DNA of 64,000 nucleotides from Rhizobium sp. BT04. Lineage in GTDB: Bacteria > Pseudomonadota > Alphaproteobacteria > Rhizobiales > Rhizobiaceae. The translations under genes and the position numbers were made by a program. Location: NCBI RefSeq assembly GCF_030053135.1, contig NZ_CP125652.1, forward strand, positions 1,364,001 to 1,428,000, written 5' to 3'. The notes beneath the pieces were generated by a model that saw only the letters and a list, made by a program, of their open reading frames with translations, was not told the origin of the DNA and searched no databases. Position 1 is the stretch's first letter. Every line of letters starts with the position of its first letter. Of the stretch, positions 51,196 to 59,346 are shown piece after piece.

Positions 51196-52272
51196 TCAGC
51201 CTCCCTGCTGCGCGGGCTTGCCGAGCTCGTTGAGCGGCAGATAGGGCAACACGCCCTGCTTCTCGTCGATGATGACCTTCTTCGAGTTCTTCAGCACCTG
51301 CTCCATCGTTTCGAGGTACAACCGCTTGCGGGTCACCTCCGGCGCCTTGAAATATTCGTCATTGATCGCAGTGAAGCGCTGCGCTTCGCCTTCCGCTTCC
51401 TTCACGACACGGTCCTTGTAGGCGGCTGCATCTTCACGGATTCGCGCCGCATCGCCGCGCGCCTGACCGAGTTTCTGGTTGGTGTAGCGATTGGCCTCTT
51501 CAATCGTGCTGTCGCGGTCCCGGCCGGCACGCTGCACTTCTTCGAAGGCATCGGCGACTTCCCGCGGCGGCGCCACGTTCTGGATCGTCACGCCGGTGAC
51601 GGTCACACCTGCTCCATAGCGGTTCATCGTGTCCTGTAGGATGTTGAGCACATCAACTTCGATCGGCTGGCGATTGCTGCGGAAGGCGTCCTGCGCCGGA
51701 CGCCGCCCGACGATCTCGCGCATCGCGCTGTCGGAAACCTGCTGCAGGGTCTCTGCCGGATTTTCGACGTTGAAGAGATAGGCCTTCGGGTCACTGACCG
51801 TGTAGAAGACGGCGAACTGCACATTGATGACGCTCTTGTCGCTTGAAAGCATCAGGCCGTTCGAAGACGATGCCGAGGTCGCTCCGATATTCAGCTGTTG
51901 CACGGTCACCTTGACCGTCTCGACGCTTTCCATCGGCCAGAAATGGAAATGCAGGCCGGGCATCGAGATCTCTTCCTTCGGTTTGCCGAACCGCAGTTCG
52001 ACGCCCCGCTCATCCGGCTGCACCACGTAGACGCACTGGATCAGCCAGAAGACGGCGACAATCGCCGCGACGATCACCGCCACGCCGCCGTTAAAACCGC
52101 CGGGAACGATATTGCGCAGTTGGTCCTGTCCGCGCCGGATAATGTCTTCCAGGTCGGGCGGTCCGCCCTTGCCGCCGCGCGGGCGGTTCGGCCCCTGGCC
52201 CCATGGTCCCTGATTATTACCGCCGCCGCCGCCCCAAGGGCCGCCGCCGCCATTCTGATTGCTCCAGGGCAT
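51196..52272 (-). CDS. hflK: HflK, SPFH-domain regulator of FtsH
   Basis: A 358-residue partner of HflC. The N-terminal cytoplasmic Gly/Asn-rich stretch (MPWSNQNGGGGPWGGGGGNN) is followed by one transmembrane helix (GVAVIVAAIVAVFWLIQCVY) and the SPFH domain (QPDERGVELRFGKPKEEISM; VINVQFAVFYTVSDPKAYLF). ATG 52272 is preferred because GAGG lies 5 bp upstream; an extension to 52302 is not family-like. Co-transcribed with hflC; folA lies 149 bp upstream on the same strand. Confidence 0.96.
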   Translation of the reverse strand: MPWSNQNGGGGPWGGGGGNNQGPWGQGPNRPRGGKGGPPDLEDIIRRGQDQLRNIVPGGFNGGVAVIVAAIVAVFWLIQCVYVVQPDERGVELRFGKPKEEISMPGLHFHFWPMESVETVKVTVQQLNIGATSASSSNGLMLSSDKSVINVQFAVFYTVSDPKAYLFNVENPAETLQQVSDSAMREIVGRRPAQDAFRSNRQPIEVDVLNILQDTMNRYGAGVTVTGVTIQNVAPPREVADAFEEVQRAGRDRDSTIEEANRYTNQKLGQARGDAARIREDAAAYKDRVVKEAEGEAQRFTAINDEYFKAPEVTRKRLYLETMEQVLKNSKKVIIDEKQGVLPYLPLNELGKPAQQGG

Positions 52273-52421
52273 CAAAACCTCGTTGTTCGTTAAGTCTTCC
52301 ACACATCCGGAACCGTGGGGGCTGACCGGTGGATGCGTTGGTGACCGTTATAGGTATCGCCGCATCGGCTTTCAACGCAACGTGAGAAACTTGGTCAATT
52401 TAATTGGAAAATAGTTCATTT

Positions 52422-52940
52422 TCAGGCGTGTCGGCGTTCATAGACGACGAAGCGCGTGGGATAGGTGTCCTTCTCGCCGGCCGGAACCGCGATAGACTCC
52501 CCTGCCCGCCAGATGTCTGGATCGATCGCCGGGAACGAAGCGTCCCCATCGAGATCGGCCTCGACATGCGTGATGCACATCCGGTCGGCAAGGCCGATCG
52601 CCTGCGTATAGACCTGCCCGCCGCCGATAATGCAGATCTCGTCGACGCCGGTTTCGCGCGCTAGCCTTTCGGCCGCCGTCATCGCCTCGGGCAGCGAATG
52701 CGCCATCTGCACATCCGGGTGGTCTATCGTCGCTTGCCTGGAGATGACGACGTTCGGCCGCCCCGGCAGCGGCTTGCCAATCGAGTCGTAGGTCTTGCGG
52801 CCCATCACGACAGGCTTGCCCAATGTCAGCGCCTTGAAGCGCTTGAGATCGCTCGAAAGCCGCCAGGGCATGTCGCCGTCGCGGCCGATGATGCCGTTGC
52901 GGGCAACGGCGGCGATGATGGTCCTGCGGATGTTGGCCAT
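52422..52940 (-). CDS. folA: Dihydrofolate reductase
   Basis: A 172-residue NADPH-dependent enzyme that regenerates tetrahydrofolate. Hallmarks: AAVARNGIIGRDGDMPWRLS with the catalytic Asp of the substrate pocket, DLKRFKALTLGKPVVMGRKT, and EICIIGGGQVYTQAIGLADR. It follows thyA on the same strand with a 13-bp gap, matching function: thymidylate synthase turns the cofactor into dihydrofolate that this enzyme recycles. A frame extension to 52985 overlaps thyA and is not family-like. Confidence 0.97.
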   Translation of the reverse strand: MANIRRTIIAAVARNGIIGRDGDMPWRLSSDLKRFKALTLGKPVVMGRKTYDSIGKPLPGRPNVVISRQATIDHPDVQMAHSLPEAMTAAERLARETGVDEICIIGGGQVYTQAIGLADRMCITHVEADLDGDASFPAIDPDIWRAGESIAVPAGEKDTYPTRFVVYERRHA

Positions 52941-52953
52941 GAAATGTCCCGGA

Positions 52954-53748
52954 TCAGACGGCGATCGGCGCTTTGATACTGGCATCGGCCTCGTAGCCGA
53001 TCAGCTCGAAATCGTCGAAGGTGAAGCCGAAAATGTCCTTCACATCCGGGTTGATGCGCATGAAGGGCAGCGGCTTCGGCCGGCGTGCCAGCTGCAGCTT
53101 CGCCTGGTCGAAATGGTTGTGATAGAGGTGGGCATCGCCCAGCGTGTGGACGAAATCGCCAGGCTTCAGCCCGGTCACCTCCGCCACCATCATCGTCAGT
53201 AGCGCATAGGAAGCGATGTTGAACGGCACGCCGAGGAAGATGTCGGCCGAGCGCTGATAGAGTTGGCAGGAGAGCTTGCCGTCGGCCACGTAGAACTGGA
53301 ACAGGCAATGACAGGGCGGCAGCGCCATCTCGTCCACTTCGGCCGGATTCCAGGCCGAGACGATATGGCGGCGCGAATTCGGATTGTTGACGATGCCTTT
53401 GACGAGATTGGCGATCTGGTCGATATGGCCCCCGTCCGGTGCCGGCCAGGAACGCCACTGGGCGCCGTAGACCGGCCCGAGATCGCCGTTTTCATCGGCC
53501 CATTCGTCCCAGATCGAAACGCCGTTTTCCTTGAGATAGCGGATATTCGTCTCGCCCTTCAGGAACCACAAAAGCTCGTGAATGATCGAGCGCAGATGCA
53601 GCTTTTTCGTGGTCAGCACGGGAAAGCCTTCTTGGAGGTCGAAGCGCATCTGATAGCCGAAGACCGAGCGCGTGCCGGTGCCGGTGCGGTCGCCCCGGTC
53701 GGAGCCCTTTTCCATCACATGGGCGAGGAGATCGAGATATTGCTTCAT
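52954..53748 (-). CDS. thyA: Thymidylate synthase
   Basis: A 264-residue enzyme converting dUMP to dTMP with methylene-tetrahydrofolate. It has the exact E. coli length. The catalytic cysteine is in [14 protein letters not shown], the phosphate-binding arginines in [15 protein letters not shown] and [14 protein letters not shown], and the C-terminus ends APIAV as expected. First gene of a thyA-folA-hflK-hflC run on the minus strand, divergent from ssrA. Confidence 0.98.
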   Translation of the reverse strand: MKQYLDLLAHVMEKGSDRGDRTGTGTRSVFGYQMRFDLQEGFPVLTTKKLHLRSIIHELLWFLKGETNIRYLKENGVSIWDEWADENGDLGPVYGAQWRSWPAPDGGHIDQIANLVKGIVNNPNSRRHIVSAWNPAEVDEMALPPCHCLFQFYVADGKLSCQLYQRSADIFLGVPFNIASYALLTMMVAEVTGLKPGDFVHTLGDAHLYHNHFDQAKLQLARRPKPLPFMRINPDVKDIFGFTFDDFELIGYEADASIKAPIAV

Positions 53749-53897
53749 GTCGCGCTGATTCCGTTTCGGCTAATTTAAGCCTCCAGCCACAGGAAACCAA
53801 TCACCGGCAGGCATTTTCCCAATGTTTCTGATGGTGCGCATAACGCTTTTATGACGTTTGCCCTTTCCTTGGGCTGAGGAAACCACTATATCAGCCT

Positions 53898-54230
53898 TGC
53901 CGGCTTTCGGGCCGGCTATGGCGATAAATGAGCGGTGTAATAAACCTATTGGACCCGGGGGCGGTACCCGGCGCCTCCACCAAAAACCGGCGGCCTTAAA
54001 GGCCGGCTTTTGATGGGGGCGAAACAGGATCGACAAGGGTGTAAAGATCGTCTTTTTGCTCGGCATTGTACCGCCGTTATCGGGCTAAAATTGTAGTTGC
54101 AAACGACAACTATGCGGAAGCTCGTCTCGCTGCTTAATCGCGGTGTGACACTTCAATCAAAGTCCTAGTGGTTCGCACCTCTAGGCGGGGTCCGAAGGCA
54201 CCTGGCAACAGAAGCCTTCACCTTCTCCCT
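53898..54230 (+). ncRNA. ssrA: Transfer-messenger RNA, circularly permuted two-piece form
   Basis: tmRNA rescues stalled ribosomes. The acceptor piece comes first (about 53898-53982) with the T-arm (GGACCCGGGGGCGGTACCCG) and GCCTCC-A-CCA at its 3-prime end. A removed spacer with a hairpin (53985-54014) follows, then the coding piece starting GGGGGCGAAACAGGATCGAC at 54015. Acceptor-stem pairing GGGGGC/GCCTCC links the two pieces with one G-U. The tag frame at 54099-54137 encodes ANDNYAEARLAA-stop. This permuted layout is characteristic of alphaproteobacteria. The outer ends (53898 and 54230) are approximate. A TATATC at 53887 may be the -10 box. Confidence 0.93.
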
Positions 54231-54350
54231 GCCGCCGAAATCATGTATGCTGCTGAAAAACGTGACTCGGCTCCGGTCTTTCCCAAGGCGCCCGGACGTG
54301 GCATATAACCGTGTGAAAAGACTTCCGAACCGACGAAAGACAGGAAAAGC

Positions 54351-54866
54351 ATGGGGCAGGATCATATCCGCTACGACATTCTGGCACAGGATGCACTTCG
54401 CGGCGTCATCCGCAAGGTTTTGGCGGAAGTCGGAGCGACGGGCCGTCTGCCCGGCGATCATCACTTCTTCATCACCTTCCTCACGGGTGCTGCCGGCGTG
54501 CGCATCTCCCAGCATCTGAAGTCGAAATATCCCGAGCAGATGACCATCGTCATTCAGCATCAGTTCTGGGACCTGAAGATCACCGAAACGCATTTCGAGA
54601 TCGGCCTTTCCTTCTCGGACGTTCCGGAAAAGCTGGTGATCCCGTTCAATGCGATCCGCGGCTTCTACGATCCCTCGGTCAATTTCGAGCTCGAATTCGA
54701 CGTGCCGCTCGCCGATGGCGAAGAGCTGCCGTCCGGTGAAATCACCGCCTATCCTGTCGATGCGGCCGCAAAGCCCGATGACGCAGCGGGCGCAAAACCC
54801 GCCGACGGCGAAGAGAAGAAGCCGGGCTCGGTCGTCTCGCTCGACTCCTTCCGCAAGAAGCAGTGA
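54351..54866 (+). CDS. sspB: SspB, ClpXP adaptor for ssrA-tagged proteins
   Basis: A 171-residue protein of the alphaproteobacterial SspB family. The N-terminal folded domain (IRYDILAQDALRGVIRKVLA; LPGDHHFFITFLTGAAGVRI; MTIVIQHQFWDLKI) binds the ssrA tag. The acidic/Ala/Pro linker (about 125-160) leads to the C-terminal ClpX-binding tail SVVSLDSFRKKQ. It lies about 120 bp downstream of ssrA, so substrate tag and adaptor are neighbours. A good terminator follows. Confidence 0.95.
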   Translation: MGQDHIRYDILAQDALRGVIRKVLAEVGATGRLPGDHHFFITFLTGAAGVRISQHLKSKYPEQMTIVIQHQFWDLKITETHFEIGLSFSDVPEKLVIPFNAIRGFYDPSVNFELEFDVPLADGEELPSGEITAYPVDAAAKPDDAAGAKPADGEEKKPGSVVSLDSFRKKQ

Positions 54867-54871
54867 TTTGA

Positions 54872-54896
54872 AGGGGAGGGCAAGCCTCCCTTTTTC
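54872..54896 (+). terminator. Rho-independent terminator after sspB
   Basis: GGGAGG (54875-54880) and CCTCCC (54886-54891) with a 5-nt loop, followed by five T. Confidence 0.8.
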
Positions 54897-54917
54897 ATAG
54901 GGAATTCAGGCAACCGC

Positions 54918-55112
54918 ATGAGCGCCGAAATCATCAATCTGCGCCAGTTCCGCAAAAAGCAGGCCCGCTCCGAAAAGGAGAAGCAGGCCGAGCAGAACCG
55001 CATTTCCTTCGGCCGCACCAAGGCTGAAAAGCAGCTGACCCGCAGCCTGAACGACAAGGCCGACAAGGCTCATCGCGACGGCCGGATCGAGACGGATGAC
55101 GACGGCGCGTGA
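54918..55112 (+). CDS. DUF4169-family small basic protein
   Basis: A 64-residue protein with the DUF4169 start MSAEIINLRQFRKKQARSEK and a lysine/arginine-rich helical body containing RISFGRTKAEK. It is entirely helical and charged; function unknown. The same motif-like end RKKQ occurs at the SspB C-terminus just upstream (DSFRKKQ versus RQFRKKQ), probably chance. It sits between sspB and a ribbon-helix-helix gene, probably in one unit with the latter. Confidence 0.85.
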   Translation: MSAEIINLRQFRKKQARSEKEKQAEQNRISFGRTKAEKQLTRSLNDKADKAHRDGRIETDDDGA

Positions 55113-55141
55113 GGGTTTCGCCGACTGCTTGAAGAGCCGGA

Positions 55142-55438
55142 ATGGAGTCTGCGATCAACCACTTGCACGGTCGCCTTGAATCGATCTTTGAGTCCGATCG
55201 AAACGCGAAACAGTCCTTCATGATCCGCAAGCATTCGGCGACACTGCACGGCCATCGCACCAGTTTCTCGCTGGAGGATGAGTTCTGGGACGAGTTGAAG
55301 ACGATCGCCGCAGGCCGTTCGATGCCGCTTGCCACCCTGATTTCCGAAATCGACGACCACCGTCCTGCCGACAGCAACCTGTCCTCGGCTCTGCGGCTCC
55401 ATGTCCTCGCCTGGGTAAAGGCCGACGGCCGGTCTTGA
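55142..55438 (+). CDS. Ribbon-helix-helix (RHH_4) domain protein
   Basis: A 98-residue protein with an RHH_4-type core: ATLHGHRTSFSLEDEFWDEL, KTIAAGRSMPLATLISEIDD, SSALRLHVLAWVKAD. These proteins are common beside DUF4169 genes in rhizobia and are presumed DNA-binding, but targets are not known. ATG 55142 has GAGCCGGA upstream. It converges on the asmA-like gene, 12 bp away. Confidence 0.85.
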   Translation: MESAINHLHGRLESIFESDRNAKQSFMIRKHSATLHGHRTSFSLEDEFWDELKTIAAGRSMPLATLISEIDDHRPADSNLSSALRLHVLAWVKADGRS

Positions 55439-55450
55439 CAGCCGCCTGGC

Positions 55451-58400
55451 TTATTGCGCCTGAACACCCGGCAACTGGTCGAAGTTGAGTTGGCCCGGCT
55501 GGGCCTGCTCGGCGCGCCGCGCCGCCTCTGCTTCCGCGGCGGCTCTCGCTTGCGCTTCAGCCTTCGCCTTGGCTTCCGCCTCGGCCGCGGCCTTTTGTTC
55601 GGCCGCTGCCTGCGCCAATGCGCGCAGCCGCTCTTCCTCCGCCTGTCGTTGTCGCTCGATTTCGGCCGCCTTGACTCGCTCGGCGTCGTTGAACCGGTAG
55701 AGCGACACCTCGCGGCGCAGCCGCTGCTTTTCGAGCACGATCGCCTGCAGCCGCTCGACGCGCCGCCGCTCGCGCTCGAAGGCGCGCAGCGACAGATAGC
55801 TGGTGATATCGGTCACATCCATCGTCTTGCCGGGCGACGGCAGCATGCCGGAAAAATTCAGCCTGAGCGCCGGTTCGGCGCCGGAAAGCGCCTCCGTGCG
55901 GGGATTGAGCCCAACGCCCAGCGTGGCGCTGATCCGCTCCTCCGGCAGCACGATCTGCGCATCGGCGGTGATGCGGGCGAGATCGTTGGCGACGGTGACA
56001 TTCTGCACGCGCAGTGTCCCGTCGGTGATATTGAACGGGATGCCGAGCGGCGGCAGCTTCGCCTCGCCATTGCTGAGCAGTGTCTCGACGATCGGATGCA
56101 CCTTGCCGGCGTTGATCTGCTCCTGCATCGTATCGGTCGCGGCAAGCAGCGGCGCAAGGATGGCAAGGTTCAGCCCGCGTATGCTGGTATCGCCGAGCCT
56201 CAGTTCGCCAGAACCGTTAAGCGAGCTGGCGATTTCGCCGACCGTCTTGCCCGAAGCCTCCATCGAAAGCGACAGGCCGAACTTGCCGTTGGCAATCGGT
56301 GCGCCGTCACGCAGCCAGACGACGCCGGCAAGATCGGAATCGGCAAGCGCAAGCTTCGTCTGCAGGAAACCGGTGCCGTCGGCATTGGTGAACAGCAGAT
56401 TGCCGGAGAGCTTTCCGCCGTCCCAGTTGCCGGCCATATCGTTGAGCTGCAGCTCGTCGCCCTTATAGGCGACGTTGCTGGTGAAGTCGGACACCGCCGT
56501 TTCCGGCAGGCCGGGCCAGAACTGCTTGGCCGTCAGTTTCACGTTGACGTCAAGGTCCTTGAAGACCGGCAGCCCGAGGGGCGCCGTCGTCAGCGCGCCA
56601 TTGGCGGGATCGACGATCTGGCCGAACACCGCCTCGCCAAGCCAGCCGGCATCCGCCTTGGAGAGTGTCAGCTCGCCGCTGGCGGTCGTTTTCGCAGCCT
56701 TCCGGTCGAAGCTCAGTGCGCCTGAAAAGTCGTTGTCGGCGGCATGGCCCTTGAGATCGGAAAAGACGATCTTGTCGCTATCGACGCGGGCATTGACCTG
56801 CAGACCGAACGGCAGCCCGGTTCCCGTCTGCGGCAGGGCGATCCCGTTCATGATGAGATAGGGGTCGATATCGGCACTGTCGAGCGAAAGCGCGATCTTG
56901 CCGTTCATGAAAGTCTCCGGCCGGACATCGACCTTGCCATTGGCGGTGAACGAGGTCCGGTCGGTGGCAAAGGTCAACGCAGCATCGGCGGGATCGTTGT
57001 CCGATGCCTTTACCTTCAGCGTCAGGCGGCCGTTGGCGCCGACATCGACCGGCAGCGGGTCGAGCCCGGCCTGGCCGAACAGGATTGATGGCACGGCATT
57101 TTCGAGCGTCGCCTCGAGGCTCGTGGTACCGTTACCGGTCAGCGCCAGGAGGTCGGACATGCGGTAATCGAGATTGACGCGGCTGCCGTTCGACACGCCG
57201 GCAAGCGTCACCGTCAACGCATTGCCCTCGTCGCCGCCGAGCGTCAATGCGCCGCGCAGCGCCGTATTGCCGTACCAACCCGCATTGCGCACCAGCCGAT
57301 CGAGCACCGGATGATGCGGCAGATGCTCGCGCAGCATGGTGAAAAAGCCGCCGGGATCGGCCGATTTGAAGGTGATCTCACCCGCACCCTTGTAGTCGAG
57401 CAGCGAGCCTTCCGCCCTGCCCGTTGCCGTCAGTTCGGCGCCTGCGATATTCTTGATCGACAGCCGGTCGACGGCCAGCGCCCCATCGGCGATAGTGAAG
57501 GTGGTCTCGACATTCTCGGCCTCGACGCCGAAGGCCGTGAATTTGTCTGCCTTGAGCTGGGCGGCGATCTTGTGGTCGAGCACGTTGTCGCCGGCATCCT
57601 GCCCGGTCATAAGCCCGCTCAGCGCCTGCAGCGCGTCGAGATCGAGCGTATCGCCGTTCAGCGCCACCGACAGGGTCGGGGTCTGGCCGGAGATCGCCTG
57701 CCGCTCCAGCCGGCCCTTCAGCGTCGCCGGTCCGATGGCAATCTCGAGATTTTCGAAACGCTGCAATTCATGCGTCAGGCTGACATTGGCGGAAAAACCG
57801 GCCTGCCGCAATTGGCGGATGGCGGGATCGACCGAGCCGGCAAGCCAGGAGGCAAGCCCGGTCGGCTGGCTGGAGGCTACCACGATCTGGCCATTGAACG
57901 AGGGCTCGCCCTTGAGCAGGAGCTTACCCTTGCCTTCGACCTGGGTGCGTCCCGGCAGCGTACCGGTAGCACTGTCGATCATCCAGCCGGTACCGGCCGG
58001 CTCCAACTCCAGCTGGACGTCGCGCAGCGTCGTATCGCCGGCGACGATCGCCGGCAGCTTGACGCTCGCCTTGCCCGGCACCTGCGGGATCGGCACCTGT
58101 CCGATGACATCGATCAGTGAACTCAGCCGCTGGCGTGCCGAAACCGCCGGATCGCGCGTCGTCTTGCCGGCCGCGCCCTGATTGCCGAGGCGGTTGACGT
58201 CGATCTGCTGCCCGTCGGCAGTCAACAGGAATTCCGGCGCATTGCCGGTATCGAGCGTCGCTTCTCCCGTTATGACATAGGGATCGTCGGTCGGGCCGAT
58301 CTCCATCCGGTATTCGGGAATCCGGATGCGCTCGTTGGTGAGCTCGAAGCGGCCCTTGACGCGGGGCGGCTGCTCGTTCTTGTTGGCGGGCCTGGCGCTG

Positions 58401-59143
58401 TTGCGGGTCTCGATCGCGGCCGAAAGCTGGCCCTGATAGTTCGGCTTGCTGTCGACGAGCTTCAGCTCGCCGTCGAGATCGACGCTGACGGGGTGCTTGT
58501 CCGGCGAAAGCTTCGTGCGCATGCGCAGCACGCCCTTCTCGTCCGGCTGGCTGCTGGAGATCGAGAAGCTGCCATGCTCGCCGTCGAGCGCCGCATCGCC
58601 CTCGATGCGCCAGGGGCCGGCCAGCGACTTGGCCGACATTTCCGCATTGAGGCCAGTGATGCGGCGTGAGCGGCCCGACTGGTCGTCGATGAACTCGACT
58701 TCGCCGCCATTGACATGCACGTTTTCGAGAACGACGGTTTTCGCCGGTATTTCGGCGCGGCTGCCGCGCATCCAGTCGAGCGTGCCGTCCTTGAGCAATC
58801 TCAGGCGCACCTTCGGATTGACGACGCGCATGTCGAAGATCAGCGCCTCACCCGACAGGAAGGGCGCGAGCTCCGCATCCATGGAGAATTGCTCGACCTT
58901 GACGATCGGCGTGCCGTCCGCTTCCTGGCCGACGCGAACGTCATGCAGCGTCACCGACGGAAACGGCAGCAGGCGCGCATCCACCGTGCCGAAGACGGTG
59001 ACTTTCTTACCGATGATACGGCTCGCCTGATCCTCGAAATTCTTGCGGAAGTCCGTCCAGTCGATGAATAGCGGCGCAAGCAGTGCCATAAACAGCACTA
59101 CGACGATCACTCCCCCCAGAAAGACGAGGAACCGGCCTACCAA
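55451..59143 (-). CDS. Large AsmA-family protein
   Basis: A 1230-residue envelope protein. It has one N-terminal transmembrane helix (FLVFLGGVIVVVLFMALLAP) followed by the AsmA N-domain (TDFRKNFEDQASRIIGKKVT), a very long beta-rich region, and the AsmA_2 C-domain (about residues 930-1090). AsmA-like proteins are thought to bridge the periplasm and carry phospholipids between membranes. The last ~120 residues are an Ala/Glu/Arg-rich coiled coil (KAAEIERQRQAEEERLRALA), unusual for the family. Solitary gene. Confidence 0.9.
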   Translation of the reverse strand: MVGRFLVFLGGVIVVVLFMALLAPLFIDWTDFRKNFEDQASRIIGKKVTVFGTVDARLLPFPSVTLHDVRVGQEADGTPIVKVEQFSMDAELAPFLSGEALIFDMRVVNPKVRLRLLKDGTLDWMRGSRAEIPAKTVVLENVHVNGGEVEFIDDQSGRSRRITGLNAEMSAKSLAGPWRIEGDAALDGEHGSFSISSSQPDEKGVLRMRTKLSPDKHPVSVDLDGELKLVDSKPNYQGQLSAAIETRNSARPANKNEQPPRVKGRFELTNERIRIPEYRMEIGPTDDPYVITGEATLDTGNAPEFLLTADGQQIDVNRLGNQGAAGKTTRDPAVSARQRLSSLIDVIGQVPIPQVPGKASVKLPAIVAGDTTLRDVQLELEPAGTGWMIDSATGTLPGRTQVEGKGKLLLKGEPSFNGQIVVASSQPTGLASWLAGSVDPAIRQLRQAGFSANVSLTHELQRFENLEIAIGPATLKGRLERQAISGQTPTLSVALNGDTLDLDALQALSGLMTGQDAGDNVLDHKIAAQLKADKFTAFGVEAENVETTFTIADGALAVDRLSIKNIAGAELTATGRAEGSLLDYKGAGEITFKSADPGGFFTMLREHLPHHPVLDRLVRNAGWYGNTALRGALTLGGDEGNALTVTLAGVSNGSRVNLDYRMSDLLALTGNGTTSLEATLENAVPSILFGQAGLDPLPVDVGANGRLTLKVKASDNDPADAALTFATDRTSFTANGKVDVRPETFMNGKIALSLDSADIDPYLIMNGIALPQTGTGLPFGLQVNARVDSDKIVFSDLKGHAADNDFSGALSFDRKAAKTTASGELTLSKADAGWLGEAVFGQIVDPANGALTTAPLGLPVFKDLDVNVKLTAKQFWPGLPETAVSDFTSNVAYKGDELQLNDMAGNWDGGKLSGNLLFTNADGTGFLQTKLALADSDLAGVVWLRDGAPIANGKFGLSLSMEASGKTVGEIASSLNGSGELRLGDTSIRGLNLAILAPLLAATDTMQEQINAGKVHPIVETLLSNGEAKLPPLGIPFNITDGTLRVQNVTVANDLARITADAQIVLPEERISATLGVGLNPRTEALSGAEPALRLNFSGMLPSPGKTMDVTDITSYLSLRAFERERRRVERLQAIVLEKQRLRREVSLYRFNDAERVKAAEIERQRQAEEERLRALAQAAAEQKAAAEAEAKAKAEAQARAAAEAEAARRAEQAQPGQLNFDQLPGVQAQ

Positions 59144-59181
59144 TGCAAGGAGTCTCCATTCGGGATTCTGTTGCCGACACT

Positions 59182-59295
59182 AGAACATGATGCCGAAAAG
59201 TGTGCGGGGTTTTCGGACGACATCATGCTCTAACTCTTTAATTGAGAACAGGATTCGGATTTATGCCCGACCAGCCTAAATCCGAATCCTGTTCT
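59182..59295. repeat. Two intergenic palindromes, one with perfect 19-bp arms
   Basis: The first hairpin has AGAACATGATG (59182-59192) against CATCATGCTCT (59221-59231). The second has AGAACAGGATTCGGATTTA (59245-59263) and its exact complement (59277-59295) around a 13-nt loop. I recognise this style from many rhizobial intergenic regions. It may also terminate the oxidase transcript. Confidence 0.75.
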
Positions 59296-59346
59296 AGCGC
59301 TATTCATGCCGGGGGCAAGGCCCAACTTCATGAGAATATTCCGCTT

